Source: Styela clava
Lineage: Eukaryota; Chordata; Ascidiacea; Stolidobranchia; Styelidae
Assembly: GCF_964204865.1 (NCBI RefSeq)
Contig: NC_135261.1
Location: forward strand, 12,710,001 to 12,774,000
Length of the DNA stretch: 64,000 nucleotides
Direction: 5' to 3'
A program made the position numbers and the translations under genes. The notes beneath the pieces were generated by a model. It saw only the letters and a list, made by a program, of their open reading frames with translations, was not told where the DNA came from and made no database searches. Numbering within the stretch: position 1 is the stretch's first letter; the number at the start of each line of letters is the position of its first letter. This document shows positions 26,087 through 39,400 of this stretch, piece after piece.

Positions 26087-26190
26087 CAGCCCACACTCGT
26101 GTGACGCTAGCCCACACTCGTAGGATGCCAGCCCACACTCGTGTGACGCTAGCCCACACTCGTGAGACGCTAGCCCACACTCGTTTTTGA
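26087..26190 (-). repeat. 21 bp minisatellite in the right arm of element 1
   Basis: Five inverted copies of the unit seen at 15527-15655, so the arms differ by one unit. Confidence 0.85.
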
Positions 26191-26382
26191 CAGGCCATAC
26201 TAGGGGTAACTGGTCCGTGCTTGGTATTGCATTTGCGCTGTGTATATCCAATATGGTCTCTATATTGTCATAGCCACCAAGTTTTTATGTATTAACGTTT
26301 ATAAAGTGGTAAAATAGTTGGTTAACCCCTTGACGCCAGGCTGAGTGTGGGCTGAGCGAGTGTGGGCTGGGGTAACTTTGGT

Positions 26383-26391
26383 CATATCAAA
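26383..26391. repeat. Shared target-site duplication between foldback elements 1 and 2
   Basis: CATATCAAA is the only sequence between the right end of element 1 and the left end of element 2. It serves as flank for both. Confidence 0.8.
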
Positions 26392-26769
26392 ACCTAGGTA
26401 AAGCTAGCGGACACTTCTAGCGGACAGTTACCAATTTTTCCAAATTTGAACCCGCCATGTTCCACGAATTGATCGCAAATAAAGTGGACAGTTGTCGCGA
26501 ATTCACTTAATTGCGGCTACATGGATGCAAAAAATGGGGCGATTCGCCCTTTTAGAAACTAACGACAGACATGAAACATAATAAAATAAAAATGATTGAA
26601 ACAACACATTTTTCTCGGTAAAATGAATTATTGCTCAGAGGCTCATTTATCGACAAAATCTGAAATTTCACTGAGTTGAAGCGTAATTTATGCAAGAAAT
26701 AATTTTTCTCATCCAATTCATTAATGCAGTGTGTTTGGTGGACAAATATAAAATACATATTAAAATTTA

Positions 26770-27830
26770 AGAAAAATCCACCGTGCGCAAAATAGGGAAA
26801 TTCCCCCCAATTATTGAAAAAAAATATAAGAAATTGTCTATTTAACTCAGTTAAAGCGTAATTTAGGTAAGAAGAAATTTTTTCTCATCCAATTCATTAA
26901 TGCAGTGTGTTTGGTAGACAAATATAAATAACCTATTGCAATTGTAAAAAAATCCACCGTGCGGAAAGTAGGGAAATTCCCCCCAATTGGATGAAAATAT
27001 TTAAGAGATCGTCAATTTAACTCAGTTAAAGCGTAATTTAGGTAAGAAGGAATTTTTCTCATCCAATTCATTAATGCAGTGTGTTTGGTGAACAAATATA
27101 AATAACCTATCAAAATTTAAAAAAAATCCTCCGTGCGGAAAGTAGGGAAATTCCCCCCAATTTGATGAAAAAAATATAAGAAATCGTCTATTTAAAGCAG
27201 TTAAAGCGTAATTTAGGTATGAAGGAATTTTTTCTCATCCAATTCATTAATGCAGTGTGTTTGGTGGACAAATATGAATAACCTATTAAAATTAAAAAAA
27301 AATCCACCGTGCGGAGAGTAGGGAAATTCCCCCCCCCCCCAATTTGATAAAAATATTTACGAAATCGTCTATTTAACTCAGTTAAAGCGTAATTTAGATA
27401 AGAAGGAATTTTTTCTCATCCAATTCATTAATGCAGTGTGTTTGGTTAACAAATATAAATAACCTATCAAAATTTTAAAAAAATCCACCGTGCGGAGAGT
27501 AGGGAAATTCCCCCTAATTTGATGAAAATATTTAGGAAATCGTCTATTTAACTCAGTTAAAGCGTAATTTAGGTAAGAAGGAATTTTTTCTCATCCAATT
27601 CATTAATGCAGTGTGTTTGGTGAACAAATATAAATACCTATCAAAATTTAAAAAAAATCCACCGTGCGGAAAGTAGGGAAATTTCCCCCAATTTGATAAA
27701 AATATTTAAGAAATCGTCTATTTAACTCAGTTAAAGCGTAATTTAGGTAAGAAAGAATTTTTTCTCATGCAATTAATTGATGCAGTGTGTTTGGTGGACA
27801 AATATAAAATACATATTAAAATTTAAAAAT
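26770..27830 (+). repeat. Roughly 176 bp tandem array, left side of element 2
   Basis: The landmark CCACCGTGCG recurs at 26778, 26954, 27128 (variant), 27304, 27485 and 27659. Units contain TTAACTCAGTTAAAGCGTAA and CATTAATGCAGTGTGTTTGG. One unit has a C10 run near 27331. Confidence 0.9.
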
Positions 27831-27832
27831 TA

Positions 27833-29885
27833 TCTCAGAACTTGAAAGACTGTGAAACTGTATTAAAGAGCTAAAGGAAGTATGGCACACCGTACTAAGA
27901 CGTTGAAAGATACGACGATACGATCGATAGCAGTCGCTACGATCACTGTAAACGTATGAAGAAACTTTCAATTCCCAAATGAAGTTTTCACATGAATCAA
28001 TCAACAAATCGTTTTTTATTCGCCAATCACAAAAAAATGGAAGCAAAAAATATCACGAAAAACTTGTATACAGTCGAAACTCTACGTACGAAAGGCTCTG
28101 GATACGAAAAATCCAACAATTCTTTTCCGAAAACCTGCATAGTGATATTTGTTCATTTTAGATTAATTTAATGCAGGGATGTTCAATACAAACCTAATAT
28201 TTGAATATTGCGACCTTCGAATATCGTTTTTTGGTGTTTTTAAGAATACCGAATGTGACGCACATTTCCTAGCGCCGTCAAACTTTCGATTTAAAAAAAA
28301 ATATTCACAGCCATTCTATTTTTTAACGCAATTGAAATCGGCCGTGCGCGTCGTGGTAATAAATTATGGCCATCATGAAAGAAATTCAAAAAGCGCAATT
28401 ACAATTATTACACAATATTCACAATTATTATCGTCTATTCCAATAAATCTGAAAGCAAATTGTGTCGCAATTAATTGTTTTCACCCTCAATTTCGATAGT
28501 GACCGAACATAACGGGTATTTTTTCATTTCTTGCAATTAAGAGTTTATAAAATGACCTTTAAATGATATTTAATATCTAACGTGGATTTTAACATTATCC
28601 CAACGTCGTTGATGACAATATCGTTCACTTTAAGTTGGCGATATCAATTCGCAAAATCAAAATAATACCACCAGACATGAAAGATCAGCGCCGACTCAAA
28701 TCACGTAAAAACCGACTTAAAAAATAAAACAAGTTTTCTGGTCTTAATTGTCCATCAGTGGCGGACGGTAATTTGGGAATCAATCATTTGATTATGACGA
28801 TGGTAAACAAAGGTACATAAGCATACCGTTCTTAGTTTTTATTCGTTATTACTATGTTTTTCCTTCTTTCCATATGTTCTTTGTTTATTTATTATGCTGT
28901 AATCTAATTCTAACATGTAGTTGTTAGGGGTTTTAAGCATTTTTGTAATTTATACGAATATGATGTCCGGGTTTTACGTGGGCTTAAAACGGATTAAGGC
29001 ATTTACAGGTAAAACCCCTCATGTAATTTTCTAAATACGAATTAATTTCGTGGGTAGCGCTTCTACTGTATATTCATGGCTCTGTACTCAATGGACAGGT
29101 TAACGGGAAATGGCCATTTGATCTACTTGTCAGTGTCAGTGTCGGGATGATGATAAAATCCGCGTTAGATATTAAATAACATTTGAAGGTCATTTTATAA
29201 ACTCTTAATTGCAAGAAATGAAAAAAATTCCCGTTATGTTCGGTCACTATCGAAATTGAGGGTGAAAACAATTAATTGCGACACAATTTGCTTTCAGATT
29301 TATTGGAATAGACGATAATAATTGTGAATATTGTGTATTAATTGTAATTGCGCTCTTTGAATTTCTTTCATGCTGGCCATAATCCATTACCACGACGCGC
29401 ACGGCTGATTTCAATTGCGTTAAAAAATAGAATGGCTGTGAATATTTTTTTTAAATTGAAAGTTTGACGGCGCTAGGAAATGTGCGTCATATTCGGTGTT
29501 TTCAAAAACACCAAAAAACGATATTCGAAGGTCGCAATAATCAAATATTAGGTTTGTATTGAACATCCCTGCAATAAATTAATCTAAAATAAACAAATAT
29601 CACTATGCAAGTTTTCGGAAAAGATTTTTCGTATCCAGAGCCTTTCGTACGTAGAGTTTCGACTGTATACAAGTTTTTCGTGATATTTTTTGCTTCCATT
29701 TTTTTGTGATTGGCGAATAAAAAACGATTTGTTGATTGATTCATGTGAAAACTTTATTTGGGAATTGAAAGTTTCTTCATACGTTTACAGTGATCGTATC
29801 GTCGTTTCTTCCAACGTCTTAGTACGGTGTGCCATACTTCCTTTAGCACTTTAATACAGTTTCGCAGTCTTTCAAGTTCTGAGAT
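27833..29885. repeat. Inner inverted repeat of element 2
   Basis: The arm 27833-28608 matches the inverse of 29143-29885 with scattered differences, for example TCTCAGAACTTGAAAGACTG at one edge and its complement at the other. A loop of about 535 bases separates the arms. Open frames appear in both arms as mirror images; none looks like a conserved protein. Confidence 0.85.
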
Positions 29886-30299
29886 ATTTTTTAACAACAG
29901 CATTAAACGGTTCGGCGACATACATATTCGACATAAAAAATGAAGCGCCATAAGTGTCAAATCGTTACTAATCTTGATGACGACACCTCATCTGTTAAGG
30001 TTGACAATACTATTCTGATTTAGGCTGCTGATGTACTGGGTTAAGGCTGCAAGTTCACCGAAGGTGACCCAAAGATACCAGCATAAGTTACTACTGAGGT
30101 TTTACAGAAGGTAGTGCTATATGGAGTGAGAGGGGGTGTTACGAGGTTGTAGTGTAAACCAATAGAATGAAATAAGAACATGAGAAAACTTCAAAAATAA
30201 TATTTAGTTATGGAGGCGAATGGGAATGATCAATAAATATGACAAGATTACGCTTTAAGTTATATAAATTGACGATTCCGTTGATTTTAACATAAGTTA

Positions 30300-30960
30300 G
30301 GGGAATTTCCCAACTTTCCGCACGGTGGAATATTTTTAAAATTTAATATTCGTTTTATATATCACCATCAAATAGACTGTATTAATGAATTGGATGAGAA
30401 AAAATTATATTTTGCATTAATGGGTTATTTCCTGCGCTCCCGAAAGCGTACAATCTAGATTCTAAAGCTAAACCTATCCTAGTACACCTACTATTTTCAG
30501 GATGTGCGTCATCTTTGTGCTCATATTTCGAGAGCACCAAATTTCCCTACTTTCCGCACGGTGGATTTTTTTTAAATTTTGATACGTATTTTATATTTCT
30601 CCACCAAACACACGGTATTGATGAATTGGATGAGAAAAAATTCCTTCTTACCTAAATTACGCTTTAACTGGGTTACATAGACGATTTCCTAAATATTTTT
30701 AAATTTTAATATGTATTTTATATTTGTCCACCAAACACACTGCATTAATGAATTGGATGAGAAAAAATTCCTTCTTACCTAAATTACGCTTTAACTGAGT
30801 TAAATTGACGATTCCTCATATTTTTTCTTCAATTGGGGGGAATTTCCCTACTTTCCGCACGGTGGATTTTTTTTAAATTTTAACATGTATTTTATATTTG
30901 TCCAATATGTGTGCATAAATTACGCTTCAACTCAGTGAAATTTTAGATTTTGTCGATAAA
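30300..30960 (-). repeat. Inverse satellite array, right side of element 2
   Basis: About three or four partial units of the roughly 176 bp repeat in inverse orientation (TTTCCGCACGGTGGA near 30317, 30551 and 30852). A decayed hairpin element (about 30440-30545) is inserted between units. Confidence 0.8.
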
Positions 30961-31216
30961 TGAGCTTCTGAACAATAATTCATTTTACCGAGAAAAAATG
31001 GGTTGTTTCAATAATTTTTATTTTATTATGTTTCAGGTCTGTCGTTAGTTTCTAAAAGGGCGAATCGCCTCATTTTTTTGCATCCACGTAGCCGCAATAA
31101 AGTGAATTCGCGACAACTGTCCACTTTATTTGCGATCAATTCGTGGAACATGGCGGGTTCAAATTTGGAAAAATTGGTAACTGTCCGCTGGAAGTGTCCG
31201 CTAGCTTTACCTAGGT

Positions 31217-31225
31217 CATATCAAA
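31217..31225. repeat. Target-site duplication CATATCAAA, right copy
   Basis: Third occurrence of the word, immediately right of element 2. Confidence 0.8.
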
Positions 31226-31472
31226 AGGGGTGTATGCCGCACATTCGTGTTTTAGGCCAGTGTGGTCTTGTGCATACATCCCGTCTTCAGTATTTATAAT
31301 TACTAATTCTTTTATATTGCTTTTACGAGACGAATAAACATACATACATACCCCAAAATTACACAAGCAAAATTCACCCTTCGATTACTCGATCAGTGAT
31401 CACGTGCGAAAACAAGCGCTGATCATTTTCACAAAGTTGACTGCAGATATCAGCTGGTACTATGGTCTATAA

Positions 31473-33287
31473 CAGTGGTCGGCAAAGTTTTTAAGTGAGG
31501 TTCAAAATGAGAAGTACCCAAAAAAATATAATACATGGGGGACAAAGTCCGTGAATTTGTAATGACAAAGAAAAATGCTGATATTGGAAAAAAACGAACT
31601 AGTCAGAAATTTTTTCAAATTTGAAAAATTCATCTTTTTAACATGTCATTGTAAAATTGTAAATATTCTCACGTTTGTACTAATTAGTCCACAACTTAAA
31701 ATCTAATTCCAATACCTTTTAAACTAAATTATCAGAGCCAAAACAATGCTGCACCAGTTTTTAAACAACTTGACCCATCACCCTGGGTGAGCAAATGAAA
31801 AACATGACACGATACAAAGTCTGCCAAATTGAACTTGGCTGAAACATTATCATCCTGCAAACAAATTATTTTGGGAAAGTTCCATGAAAGCAACAAATGT
31901 AATAACACCTCTTCCTTTTAAAATTTTCGAAAAAGTCACTAATAAAGGTTGTCGAATTTTACAGTCTAATTTTGTTAGCATCGCCGATTGTTTCCCTATT
32001 ATTTCGATTGATTATTTGGGGAATTAACATCGGCATTATGCCAATTTTAATTTGACAAGAAGTTACATCCCGTGAAAAATTACCCTTGTTGCAAATTCAG
32101 TAAATACGATTATTACGAAATTTTGTCTCGTGATATTTCCGTTAGCATTTACTGCCTTATTTTCAGTAAAAAATGTGTGTTTCAGATTTACTCTTTTAAC
32201 GATAGTTAGATACGATGATAGATAACATACTACTGCAATTTTAGAACCGGGAGAAATAAAACAACTTTCGGCGTTATATACTGACGAGACCGCACCCGAC
32301 TTTTATCCCGATTATGTTGATATATATATATATATTGATATCTGCATTTATTGTACTAAATAAATTATACTCATTGGAATTGCAATAATAGCTCAAATTT
32401 GATAAATTCGCAAGATCGCAAAAATAAGAAATAAAACTGGATTTATTCGTGCAGCTCACCACGTATTTTCATATTCAAAGTAGAAGTGCTTTTATTTTAA
32501 CGTAAGTCGGCGCAATCGCGAGATACGTTGAACACAGTTGTTATGGAAAGACTTTTTGAAATGCTCGAATTGGCCACAAATTGAATATTTTGCGCAATAG
32601 AAAAATTATTATTAACTGAAAAAGTAGGCGGTATTATCAGCGAGTGTCATGATCGCAGCGACATCTGCACAAATCGTCGCAGAGTAGCCTATTTATTATA
32701 TATATTTTTTACATATATATTTATTCTGAACTACGCAACATAACAAAAAAATCGAGCGGCATGTAATGATTTCACTCCAGCATTCCACGGATGGCAAAAA
32801 TAAAGGCAGAGTAGTGTGAATAAAAGTTGTTATTATATGCTCTGGGAGAAGTCAGTAGCCAATCAAAAAATATATCAAAATCACCAATGCGCGTATGCAA
32901 TATTTATACTGCTTTACTATCCGGTTAACCGTCACAACAATATCCGGATATCAGATAGCAAAATAACTCTTGGTTAACCGTTATCCGGATAATCCAACCC
33001 TAGTCCAAATCATAAAATAAGGTTTTGAGGCCCAAAAATTTCGATGGAACTTTTGAATTTAGCCCCGTAATAAACTTGTTAAGGAGCATTTAAGTTGTTT
33101 AGTTTAAATGAAGGTAATTTATGAACGTTTGATTTATGAATAAAAAACATTGGCGAAAAATGTATATGTAATGTTGGATTTATAGAACTTTTTTGAGTAT
33201 CACTGACATACGGTAATTGAAATTTATTGAAGGCGCACTAGAAAATACTTCACGATTGAGCTGCTCCCCACAGTGTATCGATCACTG
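31473..33287. mobile_element. Decayed non-autonomous hAT element, 1.8 kb
   Basis: It starts CAGTGGTCGGCAAAG and ends at a degraded CACTG. The flanking 8-mers GTCTATAA (31465-31472) and GTTTATAA (33288-33295) match at seven of eight bases. The last 300 bases are clearly related to the short hAT MITE at 42427-42711. No transposase is visible. Confidence 0.65.
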
Positions 33288-33295
33288 GTTTATAA

Positions 33296-34319
33296 AACAT
33301 CGCTACTAAAACACTGAGTATTTCACAATAATAAAGTTTACAGTATTAGGATATTTTATATGTAAATGAAAAACAAAAAAAGTATCCAATTCTAGAAATC
33401 TGCTCGCGGGCCCGCAGACCGCAACTTGTCCGGGCATGGATTAGTACTTAGTAGTAGTTGAGATTGGTTTACAGATTGGCAGTTGGAGTACCAAGAATAC
33501 CGCCATGAATTAGAAGCTGTGACACAGCCCAATGTTGTCGTTTATCTGAATAATTCAATATTATTGTGACCGGAAATATTATGCGTTTAGTGAAGAAATA
33601 TTGTCTGCGTTGTGGAGAGTTCAGACGCCCAAAATTAATGTTTTTGAGTCCACACCGTTTTTAGCCGTTGTTCACAACTGTGTGCGCGCGTGTGTTCATG
33701 CTTATTTCAGCAGTTCAGTTTACTTATCTGCTAATTGATATTTTTAGATTTGTGAATTGTGGCACCATTGTACATTATTTATTTCACTATAATTTTGTGT
33801 GGCAACGCTGCGATGGATCCTAGCTATATTAAATACGTATTTTTAACGTATATATTGAAACATTTAGACATGGCATTAATACAATTATATTCACGAATCG
33901 CCTCACGGTAACAGGATTCTCAATCTCAACTCGCCTACCGTACAATCGTGGTTACAATTAAAACCTTTTCAAGTACAACTATGGAACAACTGAAATGGCT
34001 ATGTCTCTTCTAAAATGACCATGTTCAAAATGGCTATGTCTTTTCTGATATGTCTATTTTTATACAACAAAAGTATGCCTCCAATAAAACGTCGATATCC
34101 GTAATAACAATATCGACTATGTATACTAAAATGCCTTCCGGTACTACCACAATGTCTTTACAAAAATGACGACCTCCGCTATGTAGTGGATAGCTATGTA
34201 GATAATTATGTCCATACCACAATGGCGATGTCCTGACTAAACTGGCCATGTCCGCTATGACCCTACTAAAATGGTTATGTTCGCCATATCCCGTGAGAAA
34301 TGGCGATATACGCTATATG
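33296..34319. other. Unassigned stretch
   Basis: No gene recognised. Between about 33990 and 34290 the words CTATGTC and AAAATG recur irregularly, a decayed short tandem repeat. Confidence 0.4.
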
Positions 34320-34839
34320 CAGGGTTACCATATCGTGCCTATTTCTAAGATTTGTGCTTATTTTCTAGCCCGCGTCTTATAAAGTAACGTTGTGCTTATT
34401 TCTAAATAAAGTGCTTATTTTTGAGTTGCGTGCTTATTTTGTCTTAGAAACATGGATGGCACCTTCATGTTTGAATGCTCTTATGATGGGACGATGTTTA
34501 TCATTATACACAACGCGTTTTCGCGCTTCGTTGTGTTATTATTGTGACGTATCGATTAACTACGTTCCACCGTAACCTCATGCCTCGGACTCGCGCACTC
34601 TCAGCAGCGCAGAACTGTTTCTGTTGGCGGTAGGGTTTGTCGTATTTCCAGGCAAACTGTGACACAGTTACAATAGTTGGTGTTAGTTTTTGAGAATACT
34701 GTTAAAAATTGGGAGACTCGTGTATGATCACGTTCCCATTTTTATTCTGCGTTTCTGCCGTTGTTAAGACCCACCCCCCTCGAAAAATAACATTTTGAAG
34801 CCCGTGCCTATTTTTGGATCGGGGTAGATGACAACCCTA
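34320..34839. mobile_element. Possible hAT-like element, 0.5 kb
   Basis: It opens CAGGGTTACCAT and closes GATGACAACCCTA, roughly inverse ends. Several GTGCTTATTT repeats lie inside the left end. No clear target duplication. Confidence 0.4.
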
Positions 34840-36434
34840 ATAGTACACAAAGCGGGGGTGTTTAGCATCCAGATTTGGCCAAGAGGAGCAATCGTCCTTA
34901 ATGTATACCTACTATGACAAATAATGTGGCAAAGAATTTCAGCAAGCTATCATTTGAAAGTTCACAAAGACATTGTAGGTGATCTTTCTAGTTTTAGCTT
35001 CATCGGCACACCAGGAATTGATGATAAAAAATAACAAAATGCGAAAATTTAGATATCCGTCTTGGTGCGCAATCGACAAAATTAAGGGCACAATGATTCC
35101 AAATTTCCATGCCCATTGGGAAGCGACAGAACAGATAATTCTGAAGCACGAGACAAACCTGAGTTCTAATACTGAAGATACATTCAGAAGCGTATTCATG
35201 ATTTTGAGTATGACCTTTGACACTAAATGATTTGTTGCCGTATTTGTAATTCAGGCAACAGGAAATCTACTGTTAGGTCATATTAGATTTCCGGAAATAT
35301 TCTGACGTCATAATAAATTGCTTAGTTGATATTCGGATTGTATCAAGCTTATATACACTGAACACTTATATACGTTGATGAATTGCACCAGAATATTGAG
35401 GATCACTTATTCCCTGTATCAGCAATTCTGAACGAGACCCGTTTTTCATCTAGAGTTCTAGACCTAGGTTGAATTTCAAATAAATATGAGAATCCCAAAA
35501 CGAATTGTAAGAGTAGTCATATTCAACGATGGATTTCAACTAGAAAGAGATCCTGCGTTCGTAAATCTTTCTACCAGCCGAAATTTTATTTTATTTAGCT
35601 TACCGTAATTCATGTAAGAAAAGGTGATGTGGATGGTTCCAACTTTGTATTCCGTGATTTCATACTATGAGCAAATATCGGGGTCTAAACTTACAAGTAT
35701 TTAACGCAGCTCAACTTCCATATTGAATAAATTATTAGATGTAGTTTCAAACAATAAATAAGTTACCGGTACCGTATGGAATAAATTCTGGGTAGCGTGT
35801 AATTTTTTTGAAAGGTGTTTCGATCATGTTCAGTTATCTAAGCAATTACAACGTATAGAGAGTGATTATTCCATAATTCTGAATATCAATCCACGTTATC
35901 CAGGCGGAAATTGTGCCTCTGATCTATAGCCACTACTCACTCTTCATACGTTCATTCTTGTTAAGTTTAAAGATACGTAGCAATAGCATACACGCATTTT
36001 CCGGTATACTTGCAACTATACATTCTGTTTGTTAAATGGTATATTTAACAAAGAGAGTGAACTGTACGTGAATAGCTGAAAAGAATTGCTTAAATTCTGG
36101 CTATTAAATTATTCAAAAAATGCAGATTCAGATTCGCACGTTTTCAAGATGGTCTAATTTTTTGATTGAATATTTTAAAATAATATTCTTCGTTGAAGTG
36201 CAGTTAGTTCGAAGACTTTATTTGATAAATCAGCAGGTACAATGTCGTGACGGATGAACTGCGGATTTTTTGTGGATGAGATGAAAAGGTTAACATAAGA
36301 TGATGTGGTATCATAATGCTTTTTAGTACATAGTTGGTGTTTTATCATTGCCGTTTTTCTAATTAAACCTCAAAAAACCCAAAAGTTAAGATTTAGGCTA
36401 TTTTAAACATTGAGGTCGGTCGATAGTTCGGATA
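34840..36434. other. Intergenic DNA upstream of the small membrane protein gene
   Basis: Open frames on both strands at about 34940-35230 have no recognisable domain and lack convincing splice context. The promoter of the gene starting at 36435 should lie at the right end, but no clear TATA box is visible. Confidence 0.4.
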
Positions 36435-39400
36435 ATGAAGATGGATTATACGCTTTTGTCGGTATTTCTCATGTTTACAAGTGTTTCAGCACAAGGTAAG
36501 TTGATTGACTTGATTACTAAAATGTATATTTCGAGCGAATAGCGAATTTTTGGATGGAATACCACCTCACATTGGATTCATACATTTTGGGGATAATTAA
36601 AAGTAATAGCCCTTTAGCGAATAATACGATCTTTAACCACTGCAAATTTCAAAGCAATAGGTCCGTTAGTGAATGAGAAAAGCTATTTTTTCATAACAAA
36701 GAGAATAAAAATACCAACAACAACATAATAGCAAAACGATTCATAGGTACACTTCTTGTCCAATAAATTAGAAACACACTGTACAAATACAACCGTATTT
36801 ATTTGATCGTAGTTTGAAACTTATTGCGGCCCTTTTACCTTCAAGTAGTATCGAAAAGAATTCGCTGAATTGGCAGTATTTAGCTTTAAATAAACGTAAT
36901 GTGATTTATTTTTAGAAAAAAAATCGTTCGAGTTCGAAATCGGCAGTTTTGTGATTGGTTTTCTTATTTTTTCGATCTTCCTGGTAGTTCCAGTCTGGAC
37001 CATATTCAAAATGCAGAAAAAAATAAAGAGTATGCAGAAAAATGCAGAAGTAAAAGTACACAACTACGAAACTATTGAAGAAAGAGGTAATACTATTTAA
37101 AGTGGACCAGAACATCTTTACTTCAAATATAATATTTTGGTTCTAGTCAGCCAAGTTGTTACAAGGGTATTGGATTTTCCAACTGAAGTTTTCAATTTTC
37201 ATTCTCTCATATGTTTAAACTAGTAGGATCGGCAATCAAATTTTTATTTCACTTCAATAATCATTACATATTAGCTACCTATGGAGAAATTGAAAGCCCT
37301 TGAAGGAATCCGATTCGTTAAATATAAAGTTAAAGGCCTACTAGCATAGGCGTAGCCAGGGGGGGGGGGGAAGAGGGGCCATTCCCCCCCCCCCCCAAAT
37401 TTTCAAGAATTCCATCCCTAATCCACCAGTTTTGTGGCATCTTGTCTCGTCACGCTTGCTGATTGTCATTGTTACGTCACAAAGACTTGACCGTTCACTC
37501 TTATGAGCAGTATGGGAAAGAGTGTTTCGCAAGCTTTCGGCCAGTTACTCGGTCTTGATTTGTTCTCGCCGGATTTTTATTCGAAACGCTTGGATTTTGA
37601 TGACCAAATTACTTCGATGGCTAAATTTAAACAGGCGAAATTCGATAGTTTTTTTCAGCGAAATAAAGACTCGCTTTCCTCAAATACATCAATAAGCGCT
37701 TCTCAGGCTGTGGATGCACCGGTTAACTTACGTCAGTTACGTCTATCACTTCTATTCCCGAAGATGAACTAATAATCAACGAAGGGAAAACAAACGATCT
37801 TGGATTTATTCTTAAGAAACATACACAGCTTACCGATGCGGAGAGATACAGGCTTCTAACTTCGGATGGTCCGAAAAACGTGACGATTCTGGATACTGTT
37901 AGACAAAGTCGTCGTAAATTTCTCAAAAGATGGCTTGACGATAACAGATTTTGCAGTTGGTTAGTTTACACCCAACTCTCTGATGGGGGTGGTTTGTGTA
38001 AGATATGCATAGTCATGCAAGCACGTTTGCATGGAAGCATGGAACTCTCAGGGACACTGCCTTTGTTACAAGACCATGCATTGACTACAAAAAATTTATG
38101 GAGAAGGCTGTAGCACACCGAGACACAAATTACCACCGAGAATCAAATATAGCTGCGAAAAATTTTGTCAAAAGCATGGAAACTGGTCAAAATGTGCGTG
38201 AAACATGGAGGCCCAATATGCTACGCAAACAAAAGAAAACAGACGAATAATGACTTCCATTGTCAAGACTGTCATGTTCTGTGCTTCGGGTAACATATCC
38301 TTGCGCGGACATTCCGGGGATAGTGGAAATTTTGTGAACCTTCTTCTATTTCGTATCGACGCAGGGGATGAAGATTTGAAAAGGCATTTCGCTCGAATGG
38401 CCGGAAACGCTAAGTATACAAGCCCGATGATACAAAATGAAATTCTCAAGGTATCAAGCAACATGATAGTGCAAGATATCGTTATGGAGGCTAATAAATC
38501 GTTTGTGTCCGTAATAGCCGACGAATCATGTGATATTTCTGGGAAAGAACAACTAAGCATCGTTTTGAGGTATGTGAAAGGTGGTGAAGTGTGCGAGCGC
38601 TTCACAGGATTAGTGGAAATGGATTCTGTTTCTGCCGAATCAATTTCCTCAAATATTTTGACCCACCTCTCTGGTATAGGAGTGGATTTGCAAAAACTTG
38701 TTGGGCAAGGCTATAATGGTGCAACGACAATGGCAGGTCACGTCAGCGGTGTGCAAAAACGCATTCGTGATGAATACCCGCGCGCAATATTTGTGCACTG
38801 CGCTTCTCATTGTTTGAATTTGGTCATAAATGACCAAAGTAAAGTTGCAATCATCAGAAGCACCTGTGATATCATTCGTGAGGCTATTCGATTTTTCAGG
38901 GAGAGCCCTAAAAGGGCTCTAAAAAGCCTACAAGAGCATCCGAATCTTCAAATGCAACTTCAAACGAGTACTTGAGGCTCTTGATTCTTTGGCGAGAGAC
39001 GCTCACAGTGAGACGCGGGCGAAGGCTTTTTCTCTGAAATCTGCTCTAGAAAAGTCGTCAGTTATCTACGCCGTATGTTTGATTGATCGATATTCGGCAC
39101 TAATGGAGCCACTAGCGCGCGTACTTCAGGCGGTCGGAGTCAGTGTGGTGTCAGTAAAGAACCTCACATCCTCTCTTCAGAGCGTTATCGCTGAAGAACG
39201 CAATGACTCTGAAATCGCATTGAATATTTACAAAGAAGCTTGTGAAATAGCTGGCTTGAAAGAGTAGTCGAAGTACGAGTTTATCGCGACAATGTCTGTG
39301 CTGATTCAGCATCCCAGTATTTTAAACGTTCCGTATATCTCCCATACGTCGACGGCTTGAGCTGCTCTATTCGGGAACGCTTCATTGACAACCCATCATT

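Larger units (their letters stand above)
15329..26382. mobile_element. Foldback element 1, 11 kb, long inverted arms with satellite arrays
   Basis: The outer arms 15329-16140 and 25600-26382 are inverted copies of each other, starting ACCAAAGTTACCCCAGCCCA and ending in its complement. Moving inward, each arm has a 21 bp minisatellite, a unique stretch, then a 192-193 bp satellite array. The arrays face each other: about eight units on the left and about 24-25 on the right. The centre (17588-20990) has a GGAGTC minisatellite and a 518 bp duplication. No transposase gene is seen. Size, terminal arrays and 8 bp target duplication resemble foldback elements such as sea-urchin TU or long-TIR Mutator-like elements; the superfamily is not established. 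Confidence 0.85.
26392..31216. mobile_element. Foldback element 2, 4.8 kb, nested inverted repeats
   Basis: The ends are ACCTAGGTAAAGCTAGCGGA and its complement, with about 250 bp of inverted arm on each side (26392-26640 and 30960-31216). The target duplication CATATCAAA is perfect (26383-26391, 31217-31225). Inside lie a roughly 176 bp tandem array on the left (six units) and a shorter inverse array on the right, then an inner inverted repeat (27833-28608 versus 29143-29885) around a roughly 535 bp loop. No transposase is seen. Its plan is the same as element 1, but the sequence is different. Confidence 0.85.

Noticed and set aside
34939..35230. Overlapping open frames on both strands as a gene
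   Set aside because: Neither has a recognisable domain, signal sequence or splice context.
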